In this document: piece after piece, positions 12,655 through 25,224 of the stretch
Numbering within the stretch: the first letter of the stretch is position 1
Layout of the letters: every line of letters begins with the position of its first letter
From: Pholis gunnellus
Lineage: Eukaryota; Chordata; Actinopteri; Perciformes; Pholidae
Assembly: GCA_910591455.2 (NCBI GenBank)
Contig: OU342804.1
Coordinates: 2,304,718 to 2,368,717, forward strand
Direction of reading: 5' to 3'
DNA length: 64,000 nt
Program-made: the position numbers and the translations under genes
The notes under the pieces: generated by a model
Databases searched by the model: none
Told to the model about the DNA's origin: nothing
Seen by the model: the letters and a program-made list of their open reading frames with translations, nothing else

Positions 12655-15600
12655 GTTTTGTATGAGCGGTTCTGGAGAAAAGCAGCAAGCAGCAACACCG
12701 CCAAGCAATCTGCCTGTTCTGAACAGGCGCGTTCTGAACTGACACTTGCACTAATACTTTAAAAGTAAAAAAATCATGCATAATAATCACATTACTCTTG
12801 GTCATCGTTGTTGTCCCCTGAGCATATAAAGTAACTATTTGCCTGTAGTAAGGGAGTAAATACTTCAGGCACGAACAGGCACAAGTTCACTGGGTTAAAA
12901 AAAAGAGTTTGATTGCAAGTGTGTTTATTGCAGTCCAGCCTCAGACACATCAGCATCTCTTTGTCTGTCTGCGTGTTACATTGTCCCAAGCAAGTAATTG
13001 CTTAAAGCAAGACACATTCTGTCGAGTGGACTTCTAAATGAAACTATCTTTTCCCCCTGTTTTCAATCACAGCCCGAACCAGACAATTAATGGTCCCTTA
13101 ATCCCTGGACACACATTCACGTCTCCGGCTCCCTGCTCCGACAATGAGACCAATAAAAATCTACAAAAATAAATTCCCGGTTGTTTTGCTTTTACCAAAT
13201 TCCCCCCCCTCCCCCCCTCTTCTATTTCCAATCTTGAACTCGTGAGTTTTCTCTGATAGTGATCCTGTTAAATTAAGTGCCTGAGCTTTATCCAGTGCCC
13301 TCTCACCGTCACTCCTTTAATTTAGTCATTATAATTAACCATTAACTGGTGTCAGTTTCTGGGCCACTAACAGGCCCACTCAGTTCTGCTTGTCTGCATT
13401 ATCACAGTTTGGGGGAGAAAGTAAATTATAATGAAGGGCTATATAGTCCAATTACTGATAAAAGCAGCCAAGTGCGCTCCTTGTAATTAGGTGCCAGCAT
13501 CCCTCCCTCCTTCTCTCTCGCGCCTTTTCTCCCTCCCTATCTCGGAGTGACACGTCGGAAGGGAATATATGCATAATAGCTATTTTTATTACCGTTAACC
13601 TCTTACTCATGTTCTTAACCCAATGACTTTCAATCACGGAGACAAGGGGATGCCACAGTGAGACCTTATCTCGCAAGCAATTATTTTATGTACTCCACAT
13701 GCCTTTTAAACAAAGTCAACCGATAGAAGTGGGAGTGTCGAGAGAAAAAAAAGGGGAAGGAAAGGAGGCGAGCGTTGAGAGAAGCGAAGAGAACAGGGGA
13801 TGGCCAGAGAGGAGTGAGGGATTGTAGGACAGCGAGCGGGAAAAACAAGCAGCAGCGTATCCTTCTGTTCCCACTCTAATGGGATGGAGCTGAGCTGTCT
13901 CTTGTAGCTGGGTCGTGTAGTTCCCCACCAGAGCACTTACAAGTCAGGGCTGGTAATTAAACTGTACGATCAGCCCCTTTCCCTCTCTTATCCTTTCTCT
14001 TTTCCAGTCCGCTCCGCCCGTTCTCCTTCTCCCTCTTTCTCCCTCTTGGCAGGTGAGACAACATGCTTTGGAGAAGCGTGAATTAAGAGGAGCGATGGGC
14101 AGAGACGAAGGAAAGGAAGGCCAAATTAAGGCTGCTGGAATGAGGGTGGTTTCCAGAGGTGGAGCGCAGCGATGGGTTTTTGAATGCAGCCTTAATTCAA
14201 AAGACTGGACATGAGGGGTTTATTTTTTATACATGAGTGAACTGTGAGTAGAAGTTACTTCAACTCAAAGTTTAACTCTGATTAAACATAAAGTCTGTTA
14301 AGGCATGGCCCTTCATCCACTAGTACAGCAACACAGTGGGCCTGATTTACGGGGCCTTTGGCTCTTTTTTTCAGGCGGATAATTGGTTCTCATGCAGGAA
14401 GCCATGATAGAATAAAGTCCCTCTTACTTCTGTTAGTATACACACTTTGTTGTTATTTGTTAGTACCCCCTGAATTCTGGGATCCACCAGTGTTTTCTCA
14501 TTTCTACCAGTGATACCAAGATAAGAAAACGCTCCACAAAGAGTTTGTCCAAATCATATTCAGGGTCGTATAGGCTTCAGAGTAATTACATTGATTGGAT
14601 TATTAAACTTGTGGGCTAAAGATATACTGTTGGTGATCCAATTAAGAGTGAATTCTAGAGTACCTCAATTCCACTTCTGCTGAAGTTCTTCTTCTCGCAG
14701 CCTTTATTATTGTGCAAGCGATTTGATACCCGGCACAACATCTGCTCTTAAATAAGTGTTTAGGGTGTTTTACCTCTGCCAATAATAAACAATACGCCTC
14801 CCATTTATGATCAGATGGGATTAATAATTCAGCACACCTGGTAAGAGCAGATTCAGATGGTTAAGAACGTTTGACTTGACAAATGAAAAGAAAATATATA
14901 CGAGAAATGTAAGAGAATGTTGCTGTATGAGGCCAGTTCTGCCCTAAACACATGTGCAACAGGCTGGAGTTGCAGTTTGTGTGTTATTTTGAGTGTTTAC
15001 ACGATTCAAGAGAGGATTACCCAGATAATCAATGGAGACATGGGAAAACTCTCTAAAAACAGGTGATAGCCTCCTTTGTCACAAGCCTGTTTTTCCCCTG
15101 GTGTGTCACGTTCAACACCACAAACGTTAAAAACAGCAGCGCTGTCCCAAATAGTTTAGAGCTTCATTCATAACATTGACATTTTAAATATCATTATCAA
15201 TAACAGAAACGCCAACTCCTCTCTTTCACACGCACAGTGAGTCAGTCCTCCTCTCTCAATCCAGAAGTCTAAATGTATTGGAAAAAGATAGTTGTAATCA
15301 TTTACAAAATTCACGACATGTTTTTATCTGAGGAAATGTTCTGCTTCAGTCCATGTGTGTGTGTTGGCGTTTTCACTGTGTTCAAAACACTGTGTTGCTG
15401 CACACAAAGGGACGCACACACCTGTGCGACGGTCTAACGGTTAAATAACCACAATAACACAACATTATATTTTCCACATGTTTCTGGGGATGGTAGGATC
15501 ATAACATGTGAGATCAAAAGAAGCTTTGAATGTAAAAAAAAGAGACATTCAATACAGCCCTAAGTGGAAATGTTAGGGTGGTGACTGAATTTTTATTTTT

Positions 15601-16570
15601 AGTTACTTATTCAGTTTGAACTCTGAAACAGTTCTCTGAGACTTTTGATGAGTTTTATTTTGTTTCTTTTTGAGTTTGAAATTAGTTTTGCTGATCAGCG
15701 AGTTGACTTGTCTGAGGAGAACATATTCATTGTATGTTTAGTATTATATCTTCACATAAACACATCAGCAAGGAGACACCTATCAAACCACCTCCACACA
15801 CCGGACCGGCTCAGTCCAGCAGCTCACTGCGTACCGAGGTGTTCGTGTACGTGCAGAGCGACATTCAATAAAACCTGCTGCGCACATGTTTTCTAGTAAA
15901 CCTGCTCCATCCGTGTGTCATGTTGGGGAAACTTCAACTCCAAGGCAGCACAGAATTTATCTTCCTCTGCACTTAAAGTTGCAATTTCATGGAAAAAGCA
16001 TCTGTTTGCAATTATCCATAACATCCCAGACAGCACTTGACAGATGGCAATCCTCAACGTCAACGCAAACAAGCTCGCTAATGTTCACGTTCAAAGAAAA
16101 CAGCTTTGAAAACTGCCATCAACTGGTATTTAGCCTCAGATTGTTTCAAACAATGCAGATTTATGTCCTACCGAACACACTTTACGATTGAAAAATCACT
16201 TCGAGACTAATTAACGTAAAAGAAAGTCAGGTTAGTTTCATGTGCGCAACGCAGTTTGATTTAAGGACCTGGTGCGATTGATTAAAAAGTCATCGGTACA
16301 ACTACGGTGCTCGTGAACAACTCTGCACGGCGCTTATCTCTGCTGCGTACGCAGGCCCAGAGCCGCGGTGCACCTGTCTGTATGGATGCGGGGGTCGCTC
16401 TGCAGCGGGGAGTGCATTTTGAGAAAGGCATTGTTTTCTGGGAGTTTGGTGGCGACAGACGATGGATTAAACGATGAATAAGTGATTTATTAGCTGCCGC
16501 TGTCACGCTGGTTAGATGGATTACTACAAGCCACCTCTGACCCCACTTACCAGGCCTGTGTCTCACGGCA
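12655..16570. other. Long non-coding stretch; candidate conserved elements 13060-13490 and 16390-16565
   Basis: No gene is seen. The block at 13060-13490 is rich in TAAT/ATTA sites (CAATTAATGG, TAATTAACC, TGTAATTAGG) and nearly free of simple repeats. The block at 16390-16565 has GATTTATTAGC and GGATTACTAC. Both look like vertebrate conserved non-coding elements, but this is appearance only. The interval 13700-15640 appears unique. Frames at 15645-16191 have no recognised domain. Confidence 0.45.
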
Positions 16571-16573
16571 GAG

Positions 16574-16604
<31 letters not shown>

Positions 16605-16621
16605 TGTGCGTGTGTGTGTGT
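16574..16621. repeat. Imperfect (GT)n microsatellite
   Basis: A TG tract interrupted by TTTG and TGCG near 16601-16610. Confidence 0.9.
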
Positions 16622-17824
16622 AGGTGGGTGTGCTGGCCAGCTGTAATCTTGTGACAGGATGAGACTAGTTGATCAATGGCCTAATGAACACTGTATTTCA
16701 TTGGGCCAATGAAGTGAGAGGTGCTCGCCACGCCAGGGGTTCGCTCTCGGGTCCGAGGAGGGAAGCCATTCCTCCTCAAACACAAACACTCTCCCCCTCT
16801 GTTAAACGGCTGGGTTTTCACCGCCGTGTTGGCACACGGGGAAAAAGGACGCGTGGGTGACGTTTATTGCCATTTGATTCATTGTCTGAATTGTGATTAA
16901 TTGTATTATAATCTCAGATGATTGGTTTGGACGAAGGGAAAGCAAACTAAAATCGACATCGCTGCAGAAAGAATTAGTCATGCAGTGGATTAGAAATATT
17001 TTTTTCACTAAGTACCTCCAACATCAGACAAGGGCTTTTTTTTCAATCAAATAGTATCTGAAATGGTTTACATTAGTCTTCATTAGTAGTGCTGCATGTT
17101 AGAACATTCTGCTGTCCTCGTCTTCTTTAACAGATGTATGATGTGTGTTTCTTTGAGGATATTCCCGGTATGGATACTTAGACTGGTTATTGTTTAATCC
17201 AAAAAGTATTTTCTTTTTTTTCTTCTTATTTCGTTTGAATCCTGCCGTTTTGTTTTTGTCGTGTTCAGGATGTTTTCAAATGGATCGTCTCAGATGTTTG
17301 AGATGTGGCGCTCCTCTTCCATCGTGTGTTTCAGAATGACGATGTGCTGTTTCACATTGTGAATCTGATGCGTGACAATGAGTGGATGTGTGTGCCTGTA
17401 ATAAACTCAGTGCTGACAGTGTGTAAAAACGCCTTTTGCATGATTTCACTTCCGTGTGCAGCCGTCCTCCAGGTTCTCACAGAATCTTCCTGGTCAAAAG
17501 GATAAAAAAACTCCAACTCTTCATGCAAGTGCTCTTATAAAAGGAGAGGACCAAATAACGGCGATGCGTTATGATCAAATGCAATACGACAGAAAGTCAT
17601 GAAAGCCGGGAGCCTCAAACACGTACAGTTGAATCAACACCTGCCTGCCACAGCAAAAAGACATTTAAAAGGAGCATTATAACCCATAATAACACAAGTA
17701 ATATGAACTGAAGGACTGTTCTATCCGAGGCAGTTTGTCCCTCCCTCGCTCGTCTCCCTCCTGTCCTTGTGTTGTCTGCAAATAACTGCTTCTCTTTTCC
17801 CTTTGTATGTGAACTGCATTCTTG

Positions 17825-17830
<6 letters not shown>

Positions 17831-17872
<42 letters not shown>
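17831..17872. repeat. (GT)21 microsatellite
   Basis: Perfect GT dinucleotides. Confidence 0.95.
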
Positions 17873-17874
<2 letters not shown>

Positions 17875-18536
17875 TTTGTCCCTCTTCCAGGCACCTTGAG
17901 GCTGCATATTGTCCATAGTGTAATGTTACAATGTTTATTTCTGTCTTCTATTGCATGTATTGTACGAGGAATGTTATCCTGTAATTTTTATTTCATTTAT
18001 TTATTTTTTGTGGAACATTTATTTATCGTCTGAGGCAAAACTGTGTATTTGTTGTTCTGAGTTACATAAATACAACTTGAATTCACCAGAGGGTGTTTTC
18101 ATTATTTTGTCTAATCCCTGTGGTCTTTAACACACCAGTGGCTATTTTTACTTTACTTTTTGAGTATTTTGTCATTGATTAAGCAGGTAAGACTGAATTC
18201 ATGCATCATACCACATTACTTTCTAAAGACGTGATCACTTTCAATTACATTTACATTTTTATTTTTCAATAGCCTACGCAAACTGTAGTTGTTATTGTAA
18301 TGATTATTGATTGTAATGATTAAAGATTTGCAAAATGATTCAATTCTTTTCTTTCTGAAGTAATCAAGGAAGCAATTTAGTGCAAACGTATGCAACCGGA
18401 ACACTGTTTTCTGCTTACACACATTACTTTACATTACATGCGTTATATGACATCTATAACTGTATTAACAATATGCAGAAAAAAAGAATACAGGCTTCTA
18501 AACTCAAAACATCAGATGGTACCCTAGAACTGCCCT

Positions 18537-18538
<2 letters not shown>

Positions 18539-18621
<83 letters not shown>
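18539..18621. repeat. (CA)n microsatellite, about 41 units
   Basis: Perfect CA array. Threonine-histidine and cysteine-valine open frames across it are artefacts. Confidence 0.97.
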
Positions 18622-18623
<2 letters not shown>

Positions 18624-19914
18624 CTCTCGGTTCCTCCCATTGTCTCCCGCTTTGATGAGCTTTTGCAATAAAAACGCAACACAAAAGGATAGGGGGGCTT
18701 TTTGCACCTTGATGGCTGCTGACTTTGTTATGAGACGTGTAATAAAAGAAAGTAATATGCTTTAAACATTAAATAAGACTTTAATTGTCGCCCACCATGA
18801 AAAAAATCATGCCTTTCCGAAGAGGTAATTGAATGTCCTCATCGCATTGGAGGGAATTAAAATAGGTTATTTTATGTGTTGCTTTATTTTTGATTGAATC
18901 TGCTCTTAAGTGGGTGAGACAGTGGAGTTATCCTTTTTCTTTTTTTTTTTTAGATGCCTTGGCGGAGTGTTCAGTGACGGAGAATTGAAAGGGAGGGGAG
19001 GGATGGAGAGGGGAAAAAGAGGGGGAGAGAGAGACAGAGAGAGAGAGACGGGGGGAGGAGGGTAGAAGATGACAGAGACAAATGCCTCCGCATTGACAGC
19101 TGTCCCCCATTTTCTCACAGACAGACATACAAATGAGGACCACAAATCAAACGAATCCCCCCAAGATTAATCCCGGTTCCCCCCCGGATGGCACGGAGGG
19201 GCAGGAATTGGCAGGACTGTGGACTGATGGAGGCGGACGGATCTTTCGACTTTGATAAACTGTATCAATACCAAACACTTCAGGATCAGATGTTAAAAGG
19301 ATCGGCTCATATGGGAAGAATGAGGGTGCATTTGCTATAAAGCAAACAGGCATTAGAGCTTCATAATGACATTTGAAATGATAGTCATCCAACGGTTAGC
19401 TCAGGACGCCTTTCCCCTTACTGGTTAACATTTGACATTCAGAAAATCGTCAGGTGATTTATGGAGTTAGAGTTATTAAGGTGAAATGCAGATTATACCA
19501 CCTAGGAACTGAGGAAACGGAATATCTTCAGTGCCACACACGAGTGGTAGGGAGGCGATCGGAGCGGAAGATAGACTTTTGTTCTCTTTTGAAATATTTA
19601 CCCAAAGACTAACTTCAACCGGGTTCCTTGAGCCTAAATGTAACCATGAAAACATTATTCATGCTTAAGTTGAGTGGATCTGGAATTTAAAAATACATTT
19701 TTGACACAAAGGTAACATTTAGACTTTGCTACACGGATAATTGCAATCAGACGCAAATTGAACTCAATTGCAAAACTTCACGGGCACGTTTGCTCTGTGA
19801 TGTCAGGAGCCCAATGTTGTTTTTCTATGAATGGAACCTTGAGACGGAGCGGAAAGCAGTTGCAAGTGATGCGTAAATCCTTTTGCCTGTCAATGCAGCT
19901 AGGTCTCAGCAGAT

Positions 19915-20050
19915 AGTGTATCATTCCCAAAGCGTTGTTGAGTTATTTTGGAGTGACGTTGTTTTACGTGTTTTACGCACTAAAGCTTTTTTTTTCTCGT
20001 GATTTTGTTGCAAAAAGCCTAAAATGCATTGAATGTCCTAAACATGTTGT
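19915..20050 (-). mobile_element. Family A fragment, strongly diverged
   Basis: TCCCAAAGCGTTGTTGAG followed by TTATTTTGGAGTGACG matches the block TCCCAAAGTGTTGCTGAG at 183-200 in another family A copy. A GATTTTGTTGC block follows near 20003. The rest is too diverged to delimit. Confidence 0.4.
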
Positions 20051-21239
20051 GTTATTTACACGCCTTCCCATGAGACAAAGTTGGTCTCTGTATCGTTATA
20101 CGTTTTTGTGAACATTTGTTGAGGTCATACATTTTTGAGGGAAGAATTTGTAAGCTCCACACATGTTCAGTTGCTGAAATTTATGCCACGCTGACCTTTC
20201 AGACCCTCACAGTTACTTGAATGTGGAAAGCTCACCTTAACCCGACAGAGAACTAAAAGCAAGCTCGGATATTTAACATTCCTGGTAAGATGTTAATAAA
20301 AAAAAAACCCGCCTCATTCTTCCTCCCACTCTCAGAACCTCGACCTCTGTCTACAATATCACATGAAGTCTGTTTTGTGTGCTGAGGTTACAAATGAGTG
20401 GTGTAATAGTGAAAAGCCAAATGGGGAAACATGGAATCAGCGGACACTAAAGGGGCCTGATGGGAATCGGATGCGAGACTCAATATCAGGTCCGTAGAGG
20501 ATGACGAGCAGCTACACTTCCCCCTGTGGCTCATTATTAATTTTATGAAAGGTAACTATTTTTACAGTAAACAATAGTCATCTTTCATTAACTGGAAACA
20601 CTGTGTCAGATTGTCTCGAGGTTTGATTTCACTGTTTGATTTTTCAGTATCACTTGATGGAGTGACCTACATTCCAAAGAGAATCACATCAGACAGGTTT
20701 CTAACGCCCCGTGGTCTGCTCTATTTTGGTCACATTTCAACAACAGCTTCAGATCAGTGACGCTTCAGAACCTCAAGCTTCTAGATAGCGAAGCTAATGA
20801 TGATGATGTAATCTTTCTTATGTCATTTTGTTTCTTGTTCAGATATATTTGGACACCAACGACGGCCGTTTGATGAAACTCACTGGAATTAATGACGGCA
20901 GACAGATTTATATTTTCCTCAAAAAAAAGAAGAAAGAAAAAGCAATTCTAGAAAGGTGTTGTTCCACCATAAGGTAAACACCATTTGTGTTCTCATAAGA
21001 ATGCGGTCATATCGATCAACCTGTCTCCGGCATATTCTAAATTTCAACTTCAACCACAACTTCAATTCCACCTCTTACTATTTTACTAAATGAATTTGGT
21101 TTTATGTGAAGGCATTGACACTTTTTGTCTTCTTGGCTGTATTATGCTCAATGAGGTTCCTATAATAGCAAAGGCATGACTCATCCTACTCTGCCTTTGA
21201 TTGGCTTACCCTGATATTCTTACCATGAATCTCACTTCC
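20051..21239. other. Non-coding stretch; possible conserved element 20510-20600
   Basis: No gene is seen. The block at 20510-20600 (CTCATTATTAATTTTATG, ACAGTAAACAATAG) is a candidate conserved element. Nothing else stands out. Confidence 0.4.
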
Positions 21240-21430
21240 TATTCCTAAACATAACCCACCCAACCAAAGAAGGCAAGGAGTAATAATTACATCCAATGAC
21301 ATCATTCACATAATAATTAGCCATGTGCTTCTGTTTGTTGAGAATGTATTTTTAGAGCAATGGGCCATTGCCAATTTTCTAACTATTGGGGTTTCAGAAT
21401 AATGGGCCGTCCGATCAATGAGCAGGTTTA
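21240..21430 (+). mobile_element. Foldback family D, partial copy
   Basis: The block GACATCATTCAC, then AATTAGCCATGTGCTTCTG and TTTGTTG, followed by TTTTTAGAGCAATGGGCC and GTTTCAGAATAATGGGCC, matches the centre and right arm of the element at 46805-47222. The left arm is not convincing here, although GCTCAATGAGG at 21147 may be a remnant of it. Confidence 0.55.
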
Positions 21431-23374
21431 CTAAACAAGACTGTCAAAAAAACCACGTTCATACCTTTTCTATTAATATATTAAATATGTTCTACCAAGA
21501 ACGGTCCCCCCCCCATCCTTTTTTTTCCAACATGATGAGAGGACGTTTGTTCCCACAGAACGTATCTGCAAAATGTTCACTGACTAAATATATATATATA
21601 TTTTTTTATATTTGTAAAATATCCACTCGAAGCACCTAAAGCAAGTGTTATGTATGTACGGATCCGTTTTGGCACTTAAAGCATGTGATCCAGGTCGGAG
21701 AGAGATGGTGGTCTTTGTTAAATATTGAAAAAATAACGACTGCGCCCTGAAGCACAAGACGGGATCATCTCAGCTGCCGATATGTTAACGTCACAATGTA
21801 TTCAGCGAAAGCAATTAAGTAGCATATAAACATAATTAGCAGGAAACAGGTTTAATATGTTTCTCCATAATCTCTCATAGGTGATTCATTTGATAACTGG
21901 TGACTGTGAAGGCCACAGAATATGATCCACATTATGTTCATACCATTCAGTGACCCCACATGTCCTGTCGGGAACCAGCCGTGTCTTACATATAATTCCT
22001 CAACAGTAATCTTACAGATGATTTGAATCACTTGACGATGTCTTGTTATTATAAGTTAAGGCGGGTTGATTCAGTTTTGCAGGATATTGCTGCAGTTTTG
22101 TTCGACATACAGTTATAAATATTTTAAACACTAAACCTGAAAATACCTGAAATTAGTTTAAATAAGAACTTTACATTGTTGGCTAGAATTCCTGAAAATT
22201 GGCTCTCTTTTTAATAGCAGTGTATTTTTGTGTTATTTCTATTCAACCACTCCCCTCCAAAAGATAAAAAAAAAGGAAACGAAATGACAAAGCACTCCGT
22301 AAAGCTTGATGAATGCTGGTGTTGAACTGTAGAAAAAGCCTCATTACGAGACACTTATAGATTACCCAGGGTGTCACACGGGGGGATAGGTGGTGGGTGT
22401 GAAGGTTTGTCCGCGAAGAGGAGGAGAAACAATGAGACTAGATCCTGCACTGACCCCCCCCCCCCTCCCTCCCTCCTCACTCTCTCTCCACCCTCCTCAT
22501 GCTCTTCTCTCTCTCTCTCAAATGGATAATTCTGGTGACGCTCGTGACAGGCCATGGTTTAGATTTTGATTTATGTTCTTCCAAAGCTAAAATCAAAGAA
22601 TCCATCTAGTGCTATTTTATGGCAGTTGGGATGATGAATGGGCCAGTCTCTGGGCCAAAGCAAGCTGCTGTGTCTTTGCCCCGGATTTTAATTGCCAAAG
22701 TAGCCAGTCATTGCTCAGGATTCAGGACGCAATGAGAGGAGAGAGAGGGGCGATGCACTCTCCGTCCCTCTCTCCCCTCCGTCTCTCTGACTCTTGCTGT
22801 GTTCCCCCTTCCCTTCTTCATTCTTTTAACGCTCTGTCCATCTCTCTCGCCACACCCCACTCTCTCCAAAAACGCTTTGGAGCTGGCTGCTTTGAGAGAA
22901 TGTGTAATCTAGTTTACACTAACTCACTGCTAAATCATTCATAACCTGGGCATAGGGATCTGCTGCTACAAGTACAACTAATGGCTCACGTAATGGGCCG
23001 AACTTTGAAGTGTAAATTCCGCATGTATATTTAATATATGGAAATGCCATCTTTAAGCAAAATGCCAGATCAGAGTTTGATCCCTCATTTCAGTGTTCGA
23101 AAATGTTCATTACTTGGTGTTTTTTCATATTTTTTTGTTGGGGATAATGAGGCGTGTATTTCTCTTATCCTACTTTTTGGACTTTCTCAAAGCTTCAGTG
23201 AATAAATAAGCAAATAAACAAATACAAATTGCTCAACAACACATTCCCACGACTCATAAAGCTGATAAACACATGTAAATAAAATCAGACGCTTGCACAT
23301 CTATCGATGGAGGAAAACGCCATTCGTCCTGCCCCCTCATCTCCCCCTCTGCTCGCGCTCATACATCCCATCCC

Positions 23375-23378
<4 letters not shown>

Positions 23379-23416
<38 letters not shown>
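23379..23416. repeat. (AG)19 microsatellite
   Basis: Perfect AG dinucleotides. Confidence 0.95.
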
Positions 23417-23418
<2 letters not shown>

Positions 23419-23649
23419 ATAGGGATCATCATTGCTTTTCAAACACCACCAGAATCAATGATGCAAATTAGAAAAACAAGCAGGCAATAAATTCTTTCAC
23501 AACTGCGGAGCTTGGCGAGAATTTTTAATAATTTTTAATAAAGCATAATTGTAGTTTGTACCACTGAATAATTTAATCACATGGAAATATTGGAGGGGGA
23601 GAAAGTATACCCATCTAAAAAAAAATCCCCTCCTTGTTTCATCTGCGTC

Positions 23650-23744
23650 TGTGTGTGTGTGTGTGTGTGTGTATGTGTGTGTGTGTGTAGGTGTGTGTGT
23701 GTGTGTGTGTGTGTGTTTGTTTGTGTGTTTGTTTGTTTGTGTGT
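23650..23744. repeat. Imperfect (GT)n array grading into GTTT units
   Basis: GT units are interrupted by GTAT and GTAG, and GTTTGT steps appear from 23715 onwards. Confidence 0.9.
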
Positions 23745-24140
23745 CACTGGACCAGATTTGCTCACACATGTGGAAAGATCTGCAATGGAAGATCCGGAAG
23801 AACATTTGTTTTAATAAATATTTTTCATCCCAGTTAATACTTTTATAATCTTATACACTTTTTATTTAGCAAGGTTTTCTTCATGAGGGTTTTCTTTGTA
23901 TTTAAAACAGAGGTCTGAGGATAGATGTTTGTAAATCCCTATAACCGTTATATTCACCTGTTAACAATGAACATTGATATCATTTTTTTGTGCCGTTGTT
24001 GAGTTTTTTGTTTACAATCATAGATGTTAGAAAATATCAGAACATTTAGATTTTAGAACTTTTTTTTCTTTATTATTTTTTAGTATATCACATTCAGGTG
24101 TTAGACTGGGACTTATGAGTACGCGGAGCCATGCTCCACG

Positions 24141-24238
24141 GTGAACAGCTGTGTTTGTGTGGCGCCGCTTCCTTCTGCTGCCGCTCTCCCCCCCCCCCCA
24201 CCGGGTGACACGCCAGATCCAGAACCGTCGGCCCCTCC
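24141..24238 (+). mobile_element. Detached 98-bp piece of the hAT-type element, nearly identical to 25042-25134
   Basis: The piece starts GTGAACAGCTG and ends CGGCCCCTCC. It matches 25042-25134 with one substitution (GTCGG against GCCGG) plus a longer C run. It has none of the terminal sequence of that element. It may be what remains of a second insertion, or a recent local copy. Confidence 0.7.
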
Positions 24239-24318
24239 AGTTGCATATGTGTCTGACCGTATGCTTGGGAGGGGTTGGGAGGGGCTATTGCTTCAGTACA
24301 AAGTAGTCCCAATGGAAA

Positions 24319-24484
24319 CTAGAGGGGGCACGCAGACCTCTGCCATGAGTGAAGGATACTGTGTATATCCACCCTTCACCAAATGTGAATGGGTTAATCC
24401 TTGGCTCATGCTACACCGTTCCACCAAATTTCATGAATATTGGGACAGTCGTCTTTCTGTCATCCTGCTGGCAAAAAACAGACA
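24319..24484 (+). mobile_element. RTE-like or SINE 3' end fragment
   Basis: ACTAGAGGGGGCACGCAGAC near 24318 and later ACCAAATTTCATGAATATTG with CTGTCATCCTGCTG resemble the conserved 3' region of RTE-type LINEs and their dependent SINEs in fish. It ends at an A-rich, AAAC-containing stretch near 24480. The frame at 24141-24494 runs through it by chance. The class is from memory. Confidence 0.5.
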
Positions 24485-24887
24485 AACCAACTGAACTAAA
24501 AACACAACCTTAGCATAAAGTTAGCGCGGTTGTAGCACGTTGTGTGAACCGCTGCTGTGAGATGGCCACAGCTATTTAATACAATAAAAAAAGGAGCAGA
24601 TGCTCTTCATTTGTTTTGTTTTGAGTGAGACAAAGTCTGAAGGCGGACGTTTCGAGGCACAAGTGAGGGTTTGAGTCGGCAACGCTGATCCTGAGGGAGA
24701 TGGAGCTGAGCTCCGCCAGGGTTCAGCTTGGACGTCAAGAGGGCGCCGGCCCAGTTTAACCCTCGATTGTTCTGCTACTACAACTGATGACCGGCTCCAG
24801 TTCTGCTTCCAAACGTATCTTCAGACATCTTTTATGGTGTCTTTTCAGAGAAAAGATTCACAATATAGGCATTCTGACAGCAGAAGT

Positions 24888-24895
24888 GTTAAAAC
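24888..24895. repeat. Left 8-bp target-site duplication of hAT-type element
   Basis: GTTAAAAC, repeated exactly at 25952-25959. Confidence 0.85.
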
Positions 24896-25136
24896 TAGTG
24901 CTGGGCAAGTTAACGCGTTATTATCGCGTTAACGCATTAATTAATTAACGCCGACAATTATTTTATCGCTCGTTGACGCAGTTTTTTATTTTTTATTATT
25001 AAGCGGACATTTTTAACACAAGAACCTGCCGGCAGCGAGCGGTGAACAGCTGTGTTTGTGTGGCGCCGCTTCCTTCTGCTGCCGCTCTCCCCCCCACCGG
25101 GTGACACGCCAGATCCAGAACCGCCGGCCCCTCCTG

Positions 25137-25224
<88 letters not shown>

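Larger units (their letters stand above)
16622..19914. other. Non-coding stretch with CA/GT arrays; candidate conserved element 18780-18905
   Basis: Contains the arrays at 17831-17872 and 18539-18621, listed separately, and a purine-rich GA tract at about 19015-19050. The 3' portion near 18055-18085 (ATACAACTTGAATTCA) resembles the tail of fish retroposons, but I cannot define an element. The block at 18780-18905 (GGTAATTGAATG, TTAAAATAGGTTATTTTATG) is a candidate conserved element. No gene is seen. Confidence 0.45.
21431..24140. other. Non-coding stretch with GA and GT arrays
   Basis: Simple repeats are (AG)19 at 23379-23416 and an imperfect GT/TTTG array at 23650-23744. C-rich and CT-rich tracts lie at 22452-22520 and 22740-22800. 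A short tandem ATTTTTAATA pair lies near 23520. No gene is seen. Confidence 0.5.
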
